Shown: piece by piece, positions 9,863-22,200 of the stretch | Position numbering within the stretch: position 1 is the first letter of the stretch | Layout: the number at the start of each line of letters is the position of its first letter | NCBI GenBank assembly: GCA_013423325.1 | Contig: BLJB01000127.1 | Location: forward strand, 1 to 64,000 | DNA length: 64,000 bases | Reading direction: 5' to 3' | From: Usnea hakonensis | Taxonomy: Eukaryota > Ascomycota > Lecanoromycetes > Lecanorales > Parmeliaceae | Program-made: the position numbers and the translations under genes | Notes under the pieces: model-generated | The model's input: the letters and a program-made list of their open reading frames with translations, nothing else | The model's database searches: none | Told to the model about the DNA's origin: nothing

Positions 9863-11035
9863 ATGAAGCAAGCCCACGTCCTCCCTCTTTTGGTCTCAAT
9901 TGTTCCAGCGCTCGCTCAGTCTGGCGCATTTACCTATCTTGGCTGTTACAGCGATGATACCAACTCGAGGGGTTTAACCGGGCAATCGAACGCTGTGCCC
10001 GCCAGTCAAAACAGTATTGAAACCTGTGCAGCGGCCTGTACTGCATATACATATTTCGGAGTCGAGTGGGCCGTAGTAAGTCTGCACATATCCAAAAATG
10101 CGATTCCTCCAGACCACAAAGCCGTGACGCGCGACTACATAGCCTCTTCTCATCTCGCAGAGATGTCTCAAGCCTTGTCCTCCTTCTCTTGAATATAGCA
10201 AGCTGACTCTAGATTCGCATGTTTGCAGGAATGCTACTGCGGAAATACCATCAACCCACCGTCAACACTCCAGGCTGGCACCAGTGGAGATCAGACAGGC
10301 TGCGGAATGGCTTGCCAAGGCAACTCATCCGAGATTTGCGGAGGAGGCCTCAGAGTGTCCATTTATCAAAACACGAACCCTGGATCCTCAAGTTCTAGTT
10401 CTTCGACAACCTCCTTGACGACTTCAGGCATGAAAAGCTCTTCCTCGGCAGTGGCTTCGTCGTCTCAAAGCCCTACGAGCGTATCGCCAAGCAGCGTCAC
10501 CTCGAGCAACGTCCCCTCAAGCAAAGCCCCTTCAAGCAACGCCGCCTCAAGCAACACCCCTCAAAGCAGCGGAAAACCCTCAACTTCCGCCACTGCACCC
10601 GCTAGCTCTTCCAGCGTCCTCACCACAAGCGGAAGCCCTCTGACGTCCACCTCAAAAGCCTCAACACCCAACTCCCTAACCACATCCTCCCAGGCCCTAG
10701 CCACATCTTCCAAAGGCCTGACCACCAGTTCAGCTTCTCCGCCTTCATCATCCAGCACCGGCGCCGGCACCAGCACGAGCTCCAAATTCCTAACCTCTAC
10801 TAAGCCTTCATCGACCACCGCCCCAATGTCCTCTACGAAGTCATCGTCCGCGGCTGCCGTCAGCAGTATAGCCGCCAGCGGTAGCGGCAGCCAAATCTGC
10901 CAGAAGCTCTCATCGGCATTCTCTTTTCTAGAGGACGAGATCGCCATGTTCAAGAGCCAGGGCGTCAGCGTCCCGCCCTATTTGGCGGGTTTCCTGAGCG
11001 CGTTCCAGACGGCGCAGAAAGCGTCAGGGTGCTAA
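9863..11035 (+). CDS. Secreted WSC-domain, Ser/Thr-rich wall protein
   Basis: Two exons: 9863-10075 and 10229-11035; the 153-bp intron has donor GTAAGT and acceptor TTGCAG, giving 339 residues. The start MKQAHVLPLLVSIVPALAQ is a clear signal peptide. A WSC domain follows (YLGCYSDD, ETCAAACTAYTYFGVEWAV, ECYCGNTI, GCGMACQGNSSEICGGG) with the usual cysteine order. About 190 residues rich in Ser, Thr and Ala come next, a probable O-mannosylated stalk, then a C-terminal segment with a pair of Cys. I see no transmembrane segment or clear GPI signal, so it is probably secreted or wall-bound. WSC domains bind glycans, but the exact role is unknown. The intron splits the WSC domain. Confidence 0.85.
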
Positions 11036-12276
11036 TAATTTACGTAGCCATTGGTTGGTGTTTCCAACGCGATAAACATTGAGTGTTGTAGGCGGTCGGG
11101 GAGGGGGTTGAATCGGTGATGAATGAATGAATGGGCGGTGAGGGTATTAATCGTAATTAGGGAATTCAAAAGCATTGGTCGATAAAATCTATCTTTGACA
11201 CATGGATCCCGAGCAGCCGATTGCATCCTTCCCCTTTGCCTAGCTGAGAAACTTGATCCCAACGTACCTACCCAACCCTCATCCCATGTCACGGCACCGC
11301 ATTCCACGATAAAATATCGATATCTCCAGCCGCGCAGCCCATACCCAAACCCAAACACAAACCACAGAACTCCCAAAAATCAATCAACACACCAGCGATA
11401 AAAACCCGCCCCCATCCACAGAGCACCCTCCCCCCCAAAAACACCACCCACCCACACCCCTCACACACAAACACCCCCCTCCCCTACCACCACTCCCCCA
11501 ACCCCAAAGAATCCCTCCCTCTCCAGCCCCCTCAACCCGCACCAAATCACACCCTTGAAAACCCACCTCTATCCAACCACCAGTCCACCACATAATTATC
11601 ACAGGCGGACGGGGTAGACAGCGTGCTCAACAAAGGTAGAGTACTAACTCCAGCATAACGAATGAATGATTCCTCTCGCTCGGCTTACATTTTTCTAACG
11701 TCTAACGTCAAAGAAGCGCGACGTGCCATGATACATAAGGTAAGGTAGTTATATGAGAATGGCCAGATTCGCGACGCCAATTGAGGGAGGGAGGGAGGGA
11801 GGGGGCCGGTTCACGTCATCGATGACTGGCGTCTAGGGGTTTCCATTGGGTTCTCTTCCCTTCTATTTCTTTTCTCGGTTGCTGAGCGCGCGGTACATGA
11901 AGCACCATCCTCCTAGCCGCAAAGTTTTACATACACACTCCAAGGATTAGTATGAATCACGCGCCTAGATGGGTCACCAAAAATGAGGAGGGATTTCCCC
12001 ACGCTCTCTGAAGATTTCTAGGCTAGCACTATAGCTCGCAGTATCGACATGATGCATGGGAGTTCTTTTGACAGCAAAAAGTAAGTTTGGTATGTAAGTA
12101 GTTCAGATGATGCTGCTGTAGGAGTAAAGATGAATCGAATGCAGGCAGGAACCCAGAGTAGACGAGTGGCAAGTTTTCCGACTCCGCTGTACTCGTACCT
12201 ATGCGCTCCCGGCTATGAACAACACACTCCCATCAAAGTTCCCAAGCTATGATCAGTAGCTTAAAGCAGACTTTGT
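11036..12276. other. Convergent intergenic region, C-rich then G-rich
   Basis: The 3' ends of the WSC and m-AAA protease genes face each other here. At 11390-11580 the plus strand is C/A-rich with many CCC runs. At 11784-11806 there are five GGGA-type runs, a potential G-quadruplex. No gene seen. Confidence 0.6.
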
Positions 12277-15085
12277 TCAAGAAAACGGATTTCCTCTTCT
12301 ATCCCATATCCTCTGAATGGCCACCCCTGGGGTAGGTATATTCGGCCCGTCCCCCACAGGCCGAGGATCAAGCAGCTCGTGTGGCGGCGGCGGCGGCGCA
12401 CTCTTGCCTCCAGTCCCATCAAAGTACTTGGCGAATTCCTTGTTGTCTGGAAACGGCCTCTTTCCTAGTATTCTCACGAGATCATCCCGCCCAATCACCT
12501 CCTTGCTAAGTAATTCCTCTGCAACCAGACCAATTTCCTTCTTTTTCTCTGTGAGCAAATCTCGACACTGTTTGTACGCTTCATCAACGATACGCCGAAC
12601 TTCGCTATCGATATTTTGGGCTGTGGCTTCGGAGAAAGGCTTATGCAATTGCTGTTGCTGATCGTCTTCGTAGAAAAGGTACCCAATCTTAGAGGACATA
12701 CCCCATTTCGTCACCATAGCCGTTGCCATTCTCGTGACTTTGTTGAAATCATCACTGGCGCCCGAAGTCACTGTGTCAAAATGCAACTCTTCGCTGACGC
12801 GGCCAGCGAGCGTCATAGCCATGCGGTCCATAAGCTGATTGACGTTCATCAGGTAATTGTCCCCTTGAGGAAGATACTGGGCGTAACCAAGAGCACCTTG
12901 GCCGCGGGGAATGATGGAGACCTTGAGGAGAGGATCCGCATATTTGAAGAACCAGCCGCAGATGGCATGGCCGGCTTCGTGATAAGCGACTGTGCGTTTC
13001 TCTTCAGGATTCAGAACTAGGGATTTCTTTTCGAGACCACCAATGACGCGCTCAATTGCTTGCTCAAAGTGAGTCATTGCTACCTTGTCGGCGCTTGAGC
13101 GGGCAGCTAAAGACAAACCTCATCAGCCTAGCGGCCCAAGCGAAAGAGAAAGGCAAAGACTTACCAATGAGAGCAGCTTCGTTGACGCAGTTAGCAATGT
13201 CAGCGCCAGAGAATCCCGGGGTGAGTGCTGCTAGCCTGCCGGTCAGATGATCCATATTTTCACTCGTTACAATCTTCTGAAGATGCACCAGGAATATTTG
13301 CTTTCGGCCTTCCGTTGTTGGGCGGTCGATGGCGATATGTCTGTCAAAGCGACCAGGACGTAAAAGAGCTTTGTCCAGGACGTCTGGTCTATTAGTCCCT
13401 GCCAGTACGACGACCTGTTCGGTGGTATTGAAGCCGTCCATTTCAGTCAGAATCTGGTTCAAAGTGCCTTCTCTCTCGTCGTTTCCTCCGGAGAATCCAC
13501 CTTTACCTCTTGCTTTACCCACAGCATCAATCTCGTCAATGAAAATAATACAAGGACTGTTCTTGCGAGCATTTTGAAATAGATCTCTGACTCGGGATGC
13601 TCCCACGCCGACAAAGATCTCCACGAATTCGGAACCGCTGATGCTGAAAAAAGGTACTTCTGACTCCCCAGCTGTAGCTTTCGCCAATAGTGTCTTGCCA
13701 GTACCTGGCGGTCCTGATAGAAGAGCACCTCGAGGGATCTTAGCTCCAAGCCTTTGATATTGGCCCGGACTCTTCAAGAAGCTGACGAACTCCATGATCT
13801 CTTGTTTGGCCTCCTCCATACCAGCGACATCCTTGAAGCGGATTTGGACATCGGTTTCGTGGTTGAACTTCTTGGCTTTGCTTTTGCCGATTCCAAAAAT
13901 GCCACCCGAACCGCCTGCCCCACTCCCACCAGCACGCCTCGATGCCCAGTAGATCCCGGCAATAAGCAACAGCGTGGGGGCAAGAGGCATGATAGTATTA
14001 TACCATCCTGTTTCATTGACATAGGATATTGGTATACGTTCCGAGCTGGGGATGTCTAATGCATTTTGCGCATCCTCCATTTGTCTCTCGAACGCCTCCA
14101 CAGATCCGATGCTGAAATAATAACGGAAATTTCCGTGCTGCGCTGGGCTTTCAGGATACATCCTGCCAGTAGCCTCCCGGTGGAGGTCCACTCGGACTCG
14201 GTGGCGATTGATCACTGTGAGCTTGTCCACCAGACCCTTGTCAAAGAACGTTGTTTTGAACTCCTGGAATGTGATATCTTTCGAGTTCTCGCTTGGCATG
14301 ACACTCCTATACAGCATGTAGAATACAAAAGCACTAAGCAAGATTGTTGACGGGTCTGCCGTAAAGTTCATCTCCCAATTCTTCTTCTGACTGTCCTCCT
14401 TGGACTCTTTCCTCTCTTCTTTCCTTTCATTCCTTGGCCCTGACGCGGTCGAACCCATACTTGACGCTTGCTCCTGCGCCCATTTTCCACTCAATTGTAC
14501 TAGCCTCGCAGCATTTGCAACATCCAGGGGGTGATTCTTCAGATTTTTCATGACTTCTTGAATTTCGGGGGGAATGCCTTTGTGTTTGAACTCCGCAAAC
14601 ATCTTCTCTATGGCCGCCACCTGCGAGTCAGAAAGCCCACCCCTGACTATACTGAGCAAACCGTCCAGCTGCTCTTGTTCTGCCTTGGAGAGAGAGGTAA
14701 TTGGAGGAGGTTCTATGTGCTGTCTGGTGTCTGAGGAAGACTGATGAGACAAGGGACCTGCATCCTTGTAGAGGGTTTCGAAGCCCCGTGCGGGCTTTCC
14801 CAGCTTTTTTTCATTTTTTGTCACTTGCTTTCCAGCTGCTTTCGCCTTCGCATCCTTCCGGTCCCTAGGCTTGGAGGAAGCATATGTGCGTACTGTCGAC
14901 AGTGGGTGGTAGGCTGTTCGTGCTAGAGATCTGTGGATATAACGAGAAATGGGGTACGAGCTCGGCTCGAGATTCGCCGTCGTTGATCTGGCGAGGTTGC
15001 TCGACTGCCGCAAGAGTGTGGTCATCATAGGGTGGAATAAGGTAGGAGCAGGCGTATGCTGGTAGGCTTGACAAAGCAGAGCCAA
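12277..15085 (-). CDS. YTA12: Mitochondrial m-AAA protease subunit, YTA12/RCA1-like
   Basis: Exon 1 is 15085-13165 and exon 2 is 13106-12277; the 58-bp intron (GTAAGT...TTTAG) joins NEAALI to AARSSADK, giving 916 residues. The N-terminus is basic and Ser/Thr-rich, a mitochondrial presequence. Two membrane spans lie near 245-260 and 362-380 and flank an intermembrane-space domain. The AAA module has Walker A GPPGTGKT (458-465), pore loop FVGV, Walker B IIFIDEID and second-region motif RPGRFDRH. The zinc protease motif is HEAGH (683-687). It should degrade misfolded inner-membrane proteins and process imported ones. The C-terminal LGKRPFPD and GGFSGGNDERE resemble YTA12 more than AFG3; this paralogue choice is from recalled sequences. 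Confidence 0.93.
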
Positions 15086-15524
15086 CTACATCGGTTCAGA
15101 TGTATTGTTAGATTCTTGAGCAATACGACTGAGCTTGATACTGGATTTGAACGTCAGATATCAAGTGGCGGCTCTATAGATGATGATGGACTTTCCATAA
15201 TCCGTGACAGCCTCGATTTTCAGGGTTTTGCTTAGTAATTCGCTAGTGCATTTCATGCCTCGGCATCATGTATGAGTACAGCGTAACAATAAGGTAATGA
15301 TGATGGAGCTAGTATGCTTTTAATTGGGCCAATATTCATCAAAACGTATCCTTACACAACAGCCTGAGGGTCAATTTGTCATATTTGGCTATATAGCGGT
15401 ACGTACTGGTGAAGCATCACTACATCTATCAAGTCTTATTGAGAGTTGGTCGTATCCACCTCCCAAGACCAAGACCTTAAGATAAACCTTTTATTGATCG
15501 AACTCCTCATTCGCCCGCTCTACA
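15086..15524. other. Intergenic region upstream of the m-AAA protease
   Basis: This holds the 5' flank of the protease gene and the 3' flank of the next reverse-strand gene. I see no further gene or clear motif. Confidence 0.5.
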
Positions 15525-16718
15525 TCATTTCGCCGACTTCCGCTTATCGCTGAAATCTCCCGGTGGACCTCCGGGAAGCTTTGGCAGAAACTTCCCAACC
15601 CTGCTCTGATATTCCTTGTACTCTGGATACTTCTTCGCTGATATGAGCTCTGTGAACCACGTCGATGCCTGGAACAATAATAAATATACCACGGGTCCAA
15701 TTATTGACCAGTTGTAGTATGTCTGCGTGATCCAGCATGACCAACCGTATAGCAGTACCCAGACCGACTGCTCCGCTGCAAAATTGGGGTGACGGCTGTA
15801 TGCCCACAGCCCGCTTGTGTTGAAGCCGCGGTCGAGGGATACTTGATTGAAGTCTTTGGGTACTTTGCCGGTCTCTCGGTATTCTTTCTTTGCTGAATGG
15901 TAGACTAAACGTCATACGGTGAGTGATGTGTCCGATAAGCCCCAAACTGACAGAGGTGCCTCAACTCACTCCATTGCTGCCCGTCGGCGTAAAACGCCAC
16001 AAACACTAGGAATCCCCATCCTCTCGAGAAGACAACATCCGCAGTCGTCCAAACAGATTCACTTTTTGTCGAAAGTAAGAGTACATACGTTGGTGTTGTC
16101 ACAAGAAAAAGGAGGATCTGTATATATATCAGCGTGCTTTCCGCAACCAACATACCCAGACTGCTTACGCTCTGTGCCAAGGAAATGAACAACACATTGA
16201 AGACGAAGAACAATGGTGGGCTTATATATTCTTTCAGGACATCCCATCGATAATCTTCTGAACCAATGCTATATCCTCCTTTTCGCCAATAGTTGTATGA
16301 CAATCGCGCCTAGAGCAGTCAGTAAAAGCCTGTGACGACGACTGGCGCGGAAACTCACGCTCCAGATAGTACTGAAAAGTAGCAACATATCCAAGCGTCG
16401 CGTTGATAAACCCGCCGCGTGTGCATAGACTGTGAAGTGGGCATTGTAGATGGTAGGTAGGATACTCCAACAGCGATCGACTTGGGAGTAATTTCTGTTG
16501 ATTTCTGAGACGAGAAGAAATATGGGAACGAGGAACAATGAGAAAGCGAATGCAGATATCAGCGGGTTGGTAGAAACGTAGAGGACTTTTAGCGCTTGAA
16601 CATTGGTGATGTTGTCGAATACTTGCTGCGGTAAGTCGTACAGCTGACCTAGATAAGGCAGGACCGTCTTGCTGAAGTCAGTGCAGTCAGCGATTGACTT
16701 GATCACTGGTAGAGCCAT
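15525..16718 (-). CDS. Steroid 5-alpha-reductase/DUF1295-like membrane enzyme
   Basis: Three exons: 16718-16359, 16309-15970 and 15904-15525; introns are 49 bp (GTGAGT...CTCTAG) and 65 bp (GTGAGT...GTTTAG). The product is 359 residues ending KRKSAK. It starts MALPVIKSIADCTDF and has several hydrophobic spans. Diagnostic segments are YNYWRKGGYSIGSEDYRW and, near the C-terminus, NTSGLWAYSRHPNFAAEQSVW, the cofactor-binding signature shared by 5-alpha-reductases and isoprenylcysteine methyltransferases. Family members reduce double bonds of steroid- or lipid-like substrates or methylate; the substrate here is unknown. It probably sits in the ER membrane. It is divergent from TOP3 with a short shared upstream region. 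Confidence 0.85.
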
Positions 16719-17011
16719 GTTATGCGTGATATAAACAAGGCGAATGGTATGGAGTATATATAAGACGTGAACAATGGCAAAAGCCAAACAAAAATGTTGC
16801 CGTCATAATTCACATTCTTGATGACGATTTGCTGCAGGGTCTACTCAGTCTCCTCGGCACGAGCCGAAATTCGCGTATTGTTCCTTCGTACTCGTATTCC
16901 TGGCTTGTATTGCTTCAACAGAATACAGCACAGACCATAGACGTGGAAGGCTTCAAATCATGGGAGTGGCGTGTTGTACGCGTCTCGCAAAGGTCCGAAT
17001 AAGAAAACGGC
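16719..17011. promoter_or_regulatory. Shared divergent promoter region with TATATA tract
   Basis: This 293-bp spacer separates two divergent start codons. A TATATATAA-like tract near 16752-16762 lies about 40 bp upstream of the reductase-like gene. The TOP3-proximal end carries an MluI cell-cycle box, listed separately. Confidence 0.5.
16978..16983. promoter_or_regulatory. MluI cell-cycle box (ACGCGT) before TOP3
   Basis: ACGCGT lies 28 bp upstream of the TOP3 start codon. This hexamer is the core site of the fungal MBF factor (Mbp1/Swi6), which drives G1/S expression of DNA-replication genes. A single hexamer can occur by chance, but its place before a DNA-metabolism gene is suggestive. Confidence 0.4.
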
Positions 17012-19257
17012 ATGGCCCGCAAGATCCTCTGCGTTGCTGAGAAGCCCGCCATCGCCAAATCCGTAGCTCAGCATTTGAGCGGAGGACAAATAAATACAGT
17101 AGGAGGATTTTCGATAAATGGTAGAGACTTCTAGCTTACGAGTCTAAAAGCGAAGCATTGTGGGTAGTCCGTACGTGAAGAATTACGACTTCGATTTCAA
17201 CTTCGGTCCACCATGGGGTCACTGCTCCGTCACCATGACGAGCGTTATCGGGCATCTCAACGAGCTCAAGTTCCCATCTCGTTACAAGCAATGGCATTCG
17301 CCGCCCCCATCGTCTCTCTTCGATGCTCCTGTGGAGGATGCGGTACACCAGGTATGCTAGTCACTTGTCTGCCCGAGACCGTAATCTGAAAGAAATCCAG
17401 GACAAGATAGCCATTGCAGATAACGTTGCAAAACAGGCCCAATACTCCAGAGCTCTGTTCATTTGGACTGATTGCGATCGAGAGGGTGAGTATATTGGTG
17501 CAGAAGTCAGAAGAGCGGCTTTGCAGGGTAATAGGTTGCTTGAAGTAAAAAGAGCCCAATTCAGTAATACCGAAAGAGCGTATGCTAATCTGATTACTTC
17601 CACTATCGATTCCGTCCTTTCCACTGATATTCAATTCCATAGACACGTGATCAGAGCTGCTCAAAATCCAATTAATCTGGACGAGCGGCAAGTGAATGCC
17701 GTTGCAGCAAGAATCGAATTGGATCTACGTATCGGCGCCGCCTTCACGCGATTAACCACATTGACTTTGCAGGTGTTGGGTGGGGATGTCCGTGAAAGAG
17801 TCGTGAGCTATGGCTAGTCTCTAAGAGCCGTCACTGTTCCATGAACTACCAGTCCTGACATCATATAGGTTCTTGCCAATTCCCCACCCTAGGTTTCGTC
17901 GTGGATAGATACTTCAGAGTCAAAAACTTTGTGCCCGAAAAGTTCTGGAGTATCAAAGTGATGCAGCTTCGAGACGGCATTGAAGTAATGTTTTCATGGC
18001 GCCGACACAGATTATTTGATCGGTTTTCTGTAGTCATTTTCTTCGAGAGGTGCCTCACAGCAAGAAACGCAAAAGTCACTAAGCTGCAAAAGAAGCCGAC
18101 AAGCAAATGGCGACCATTGCCCTTGACTACGGTGGAGCTTCAAAAGCTTGGAAGCATGTATCTGCGAATGGATAGTCAAAAAGTCATGAAGGTATGATCC
18201 TCCATCCTCATGGCCTACGAATTTTGCTCATTGTACTCCACAGATCGCCGAGAGCCTGTATACCAAGGGCTGGATCAGTTATCCACGCACAGAAACCGAT
18301 TCATTCGACAAGGGCATTGATCTCCGCGGTCTCATAGAGAAGCAAGTCCAAGACAATACATGGGGCCCCTTTGCGCAAGGACTCCTGAGTGGAGGTTTCA
18401 AATGGCCTCGCAGCGGCCGTAACAATGACCAAGCCCATCCGCCAATTCACCCTGTGAACTATGTCTCCGTCACTGCTCTCTCCGGCGACGATCGCCGAGT
18501 GTACGAATTTGTAGTCCGGAGATTCCTCGCTTGCTGCTCGGAAGATGCAAAGGGGGAGTCGACAACTGTCGAGATCGAGTATGGCGACGAGACGTTCTTC
18601 ACCAACGGCTTGATAGTTTTAGAACGCAATTACTTGGACGTCTATCCGTACGAGAAATGGACAAGCAGCCAGCCGTTACCAAGATTCAACTTGCATGAGA
18701 CCTTCGAACCAACGGAAGCAAACATAACAGAAGGCGAGACGACTGCACCAGGGTTTCTAACCGAGCCCGAGCTTATCAGCCTCATGGACGCCAATGGTAT
18801 AGGCACAGATGCAACAATGGCCGAGCACATTGCCAAAATCAAAGAGCGAGAGTACGTCATGACCCAAAACCAGGCAGGCGGCGCTGCCCAAACCAACACC
18901 ACCAACGGCAGAGGAGGTCGCGGTGGCCGAGGTGGTAGAGGAGGCGCAAGAGGTGGAAGCAACACAAGCGGCGGGGGAGGAGGAGGAGGCTCCGTGCAGC
19001 AATTCATCCCCACCACTCTTGGCGTCGCTCTGATCGAAGGATACGACGGTATAGGACTAGAGACAAGTCTAGGCAAGCCGTTCCTGCGCAAGGAGATGGA
19101 ACTGAAGATGAGAGAAATCTGCGCCGGGACGAAGACTCGGCACGATTACGTCCAGGAGACGTTGGAGCAGTACAGGGACGTGTTTGTGAGGACGCAACAG
19201 CAGGCTGAGGTGCTGAGGGCTGCTTGCAGGAAGTATGTCTTTGGTATCCAGCCTTGA
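17012..19257 (+). CDS. TOP3: DNA topoisomerase III
   Basis: Proposed exons: 17012-17098, 17151-17351, 17401-17579, 17643-17812, 17869-18191 and 18244-19257, giving 657 residues. The TOPRIM part has CVAEKPAIAKSVA and WTDCDREGEYIG (D120, D122, E124). The catalytic tyrosine lies in GWISYPRTETD (Y333), right after the last intron. The enzyme passes single strands and acts with a RecQ helicase in recombination repair. Two introns are unusual: 17580-17642 is in frame and stop-free, and removing it restores the conserved TERAHVIRAAQNP; 17813-17868 needs a GC donor to give SYGSCQFPTLGF. A Gly/Arg-rich RGG tract (about residues 535-570) is inserted before the final FIPTTLG segment rather than at the C-terminus. 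Confidence 0.92.
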
Positions 19258-19628
19258 TGGGCGGCTTTTTTGACAACCGTAATCCCTCCTCTTCACTCAT
19301 GCTTCTATGTATTGATTAGCGGATCGAATTGATTGAAATGGACATCTCGTACCCAATCATTGACCCGCTAGGCAGCTTGATCACCGTGCAACAAATACCG
19401 TTACCAACTTAAACCTCCCATTACTCCCCTACCCACCAATCCCAACCCCACACACTCTCTCCAAATGATAATACCCCTTCATCCGAACCCCACATCCCCC
19501 ACACCCTCCTCCCCAGTAAACTCCCATCTCCATCCCCTCACAACCCCTCCTCTTCCAACCCATCTCACCACCACTAACAAACCCACTCCACCACCCCCCC
19601 ATCTCCATCCCCCCTCTCACCCCACCAA

Positions 19629-19648
19629 ACCCAACCCAACCCAACCCA
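19629..19648. repeat. (CCCAA)4 pentamer repeat
   Basis: Four CCCAA units stand in a row; the other strand reads (TTGGG)4, which can form a G-quadruplex. It lies in a C-rich stretch starting about 170 bp downstream of TOP3. Confidence 0.7.
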
Positions 19649-20030
19649 AAAAAACCCTTCCCCATCACAACCTTCCCACCCTATTCCCAAACCGCAATAA
19701 TCTCCACCTGTAAACATGCGTAAGTAAATCCGTAAACAAGTATACACACCCACCCCCCCCAACCCCCTCATAAGTAAATAAAACCCCCAAAAAGCCGTCT
19801 CCGTGGCTGTTCCAGAGAAAAATTTGAGCCCCTGGGTCAGGGAGCCCGGATAGCGCACCTAACCTCTCGCTTTAGCTTTGAGGGATTGCTGTCCGTGCCA
19901 GGGGGGTAGAAATGGCTGTGGTGCCGGATGTGTGTGGGTTTTGTTTCTGATTGCTGGAGACAGGTAGGAGGGAGTGTGTTTATGGGGATGGAGTGGGGGA
20001 TTAGGGAGCTGGTGGTGTGCGAGATGCGTG

Positions 20031-20072
20031 GTGGGGGGAGGGAGGGAGGGTTTCTGGCTGGCTGGCTGGGAG
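20031..20072 (+). repeat. G-rich tract with GGGA and GGCT repeats
   Basis: A run of six Gs is followed by repeated AGGG units and then repeated CTGG units, giving at least four G-runs close together, a possible G-quadruplex. Confidence 0.55.
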
Positions 20073-21612
20073 GAGGAGGTGAGTAGGGATATAACGGTCG
20101 AGATAGGGATGTGAGGAGATGGAGATGGAGGAGACGGGAATGATTGATGGGAGGGGGGTTCTTTCGAGAAGGGGGTCTTCGCTCCTGCTTGTTTTGTTGA
20201 CGGGGGCGTAGATGCTCTGTGTAGAGGTGGTGACTATGCTTTCTACAGACTGACTGGTTGCGTGGACAATAGCTATGTATTCTCTACTGTATCTACGGTT
20301 CTCTGTTCTGTATGCCGGCAGTACGTATGGTGTTTGTTTACACCAGCGTCTCCACCCCCCTTTTTTCGCCACTGCATCTACGTCTTGAGCACGTTAGAGT
20401 GTGTTTCTTGCTTGGTATATGGGAGTGAGAAAGCTTGTATTGACTACATTCCATTGACTACGTTCTATAGAGAGGTGTGTAGCTATGGCAGGGAGATTGG
20501 CTCGCTGCCTCCTTCACCAACCGCTGTGGCCAAGTCACCGTTTAGGTCGGCGGCCTATGACTGTAGCATCTCATTCACGGTATTCCCATCTCTTTATTTT
20601 AGACGTGCGTACGACGCTGGAGAGGGCGAGGGAGGTCAGGTCGCTGTGTCATGGTCGCAGGTCCAGTGTCGGGATGCCTTGTCTTTTCCCCAAAGCGCTG
20701 TCCACGAACTCGTTTCTGCATTCTCACGGGGAAACGAACTGAGGGATTCTCGACTCAGCTTCATAATTACCTGCACTTGAGAGTCTGCAGAGACTGCTCT
20801 CGCTCCTGCCCACGCTCACCCCATTTTCCATACGCCCTTCCTGTCCTCCCTCCGTATTCGGACATCCTTATCCGCACACCTGCTCCTGCCTGATTCGGCG
20901 GGTTTCCAGGCAGTAGGTGAGGTATCACTAGTGTGCCCAGCAGCAAAAACTAATGCTTGTTTGAACATTAAGTCAATGCCAAGAGTAGGGGGAATATTGA
21001 ATATTGGAGAACAACAAATGTACCATGTCTTCTCTGAACATATGCTTCGGTCAGAATTTAGGGGGATTTTTGCTCTTCCTCCTCCATTTTTCTGGAAAGA
21101 AAAGGAAAATCTGGCGGTGACGAAATAAATCGAAGAAGACATCAGACGAAGACTGCTCGCTTACCCCTTTTTTGTTTTTTGATAAGGAAAAAAAAAAAAA
21201 AAGTGTGATGGCGCTAGTCAAGGGCTCAGTATAAATCTCCAGCCCCCCCCCACCCAACTTTCTTCTTTTCTCTTTCTTCATCTCCTTCCTTCAGGACTTG
21301 GGCACTCATCGGATGAGGCCCCCCCCAGCACCTTCTCTTTCATCGGCTAAGTCTCCCCTTCCCCCTTTCCTCAAGATCTTCCAGAGCCTCCTCATCCCTT
21401 CTCTTGAGTTCATGACTTCGCTGACACAGTCGCAGACTACCTTCACCCCGCCCCTCCCCGCGCATCTGGGCAACGGTCCAGGGAGGAATGACTATATGGT
21501 GCCATATGTTTGAACATTTAGGGGGATTCCTGAGCCTGGCCTTCACGTGGCGAATCCTGTTAAGTCCCTGAGGGGTAACTGACGAGGCTCTTTTCCTTTT
21601 TTCCTTTTTCCT

Positions 21613-22200
21613 TTGTATCTTCTTCTCTTCCTTCTCATGGCTTACCTTGTTGTCGCTTCTCACCTTGTTGTCGCTTCTTACCTTGTTGTCTCTTTTCACC
21701 TTCTCACCTTCGCCATCCCTCCCATTCCTCACTGCCTTCACCACACCTCACTGTCCTTCCCTCCCCTTCCACCCATCCCTTACTGCCTTCACCACACCTC
21801 ACTGCCCTTCCCTTCCCTTCCACCCATCCCTCCCATCCCTCTCTACCTGGGCCACACCTCACTGCCTCTCCCATCCCTTCCTATCCCTGCCTACCTTCGA
21901 CACACCTCACCGTCCTTCCCTTCCTATACCTCCCTACCTTCACCATACCTCACTGCCCTTCCCTTCCTATCCAACCTCACCCCATCCTACCCTGCCCTAC
22001 CTCACCTTCCCTTCCCATCCTACCTCACCTCATCCTATCCCACCCTACCCTACCTCACCTTCCCTTCCTATCCCACCTCACCCATCTCACCCTACCCTAC
22101 CTCACCTTCCCTTCCCACCCTACCCTACCTCACTCTACCTTACCCTGCCTTACCTTACCTTACCTTCCCTTCCCATGCCTCCCACTCATCGACCATTTAT
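21613..22200. repeat. Pyrimidine-rich degenerate minisatellite
   Basis: The plus strand is almost entirely C, T and short A interruptions. Units of the type CTTCACCACACCTCACTG plus CCTTCCC recur every few tens of bases between about 21730 and 21980, grading into shorter CCTACCTCACC units to 22170. Confidence 0.7.

Noticed and set aside
20262..20780. Plus-strand ORF of 172 codons in the gene-poor island
   Set aside because: No domain, Cys/Ser-rich random-looking composition and no splice partners.
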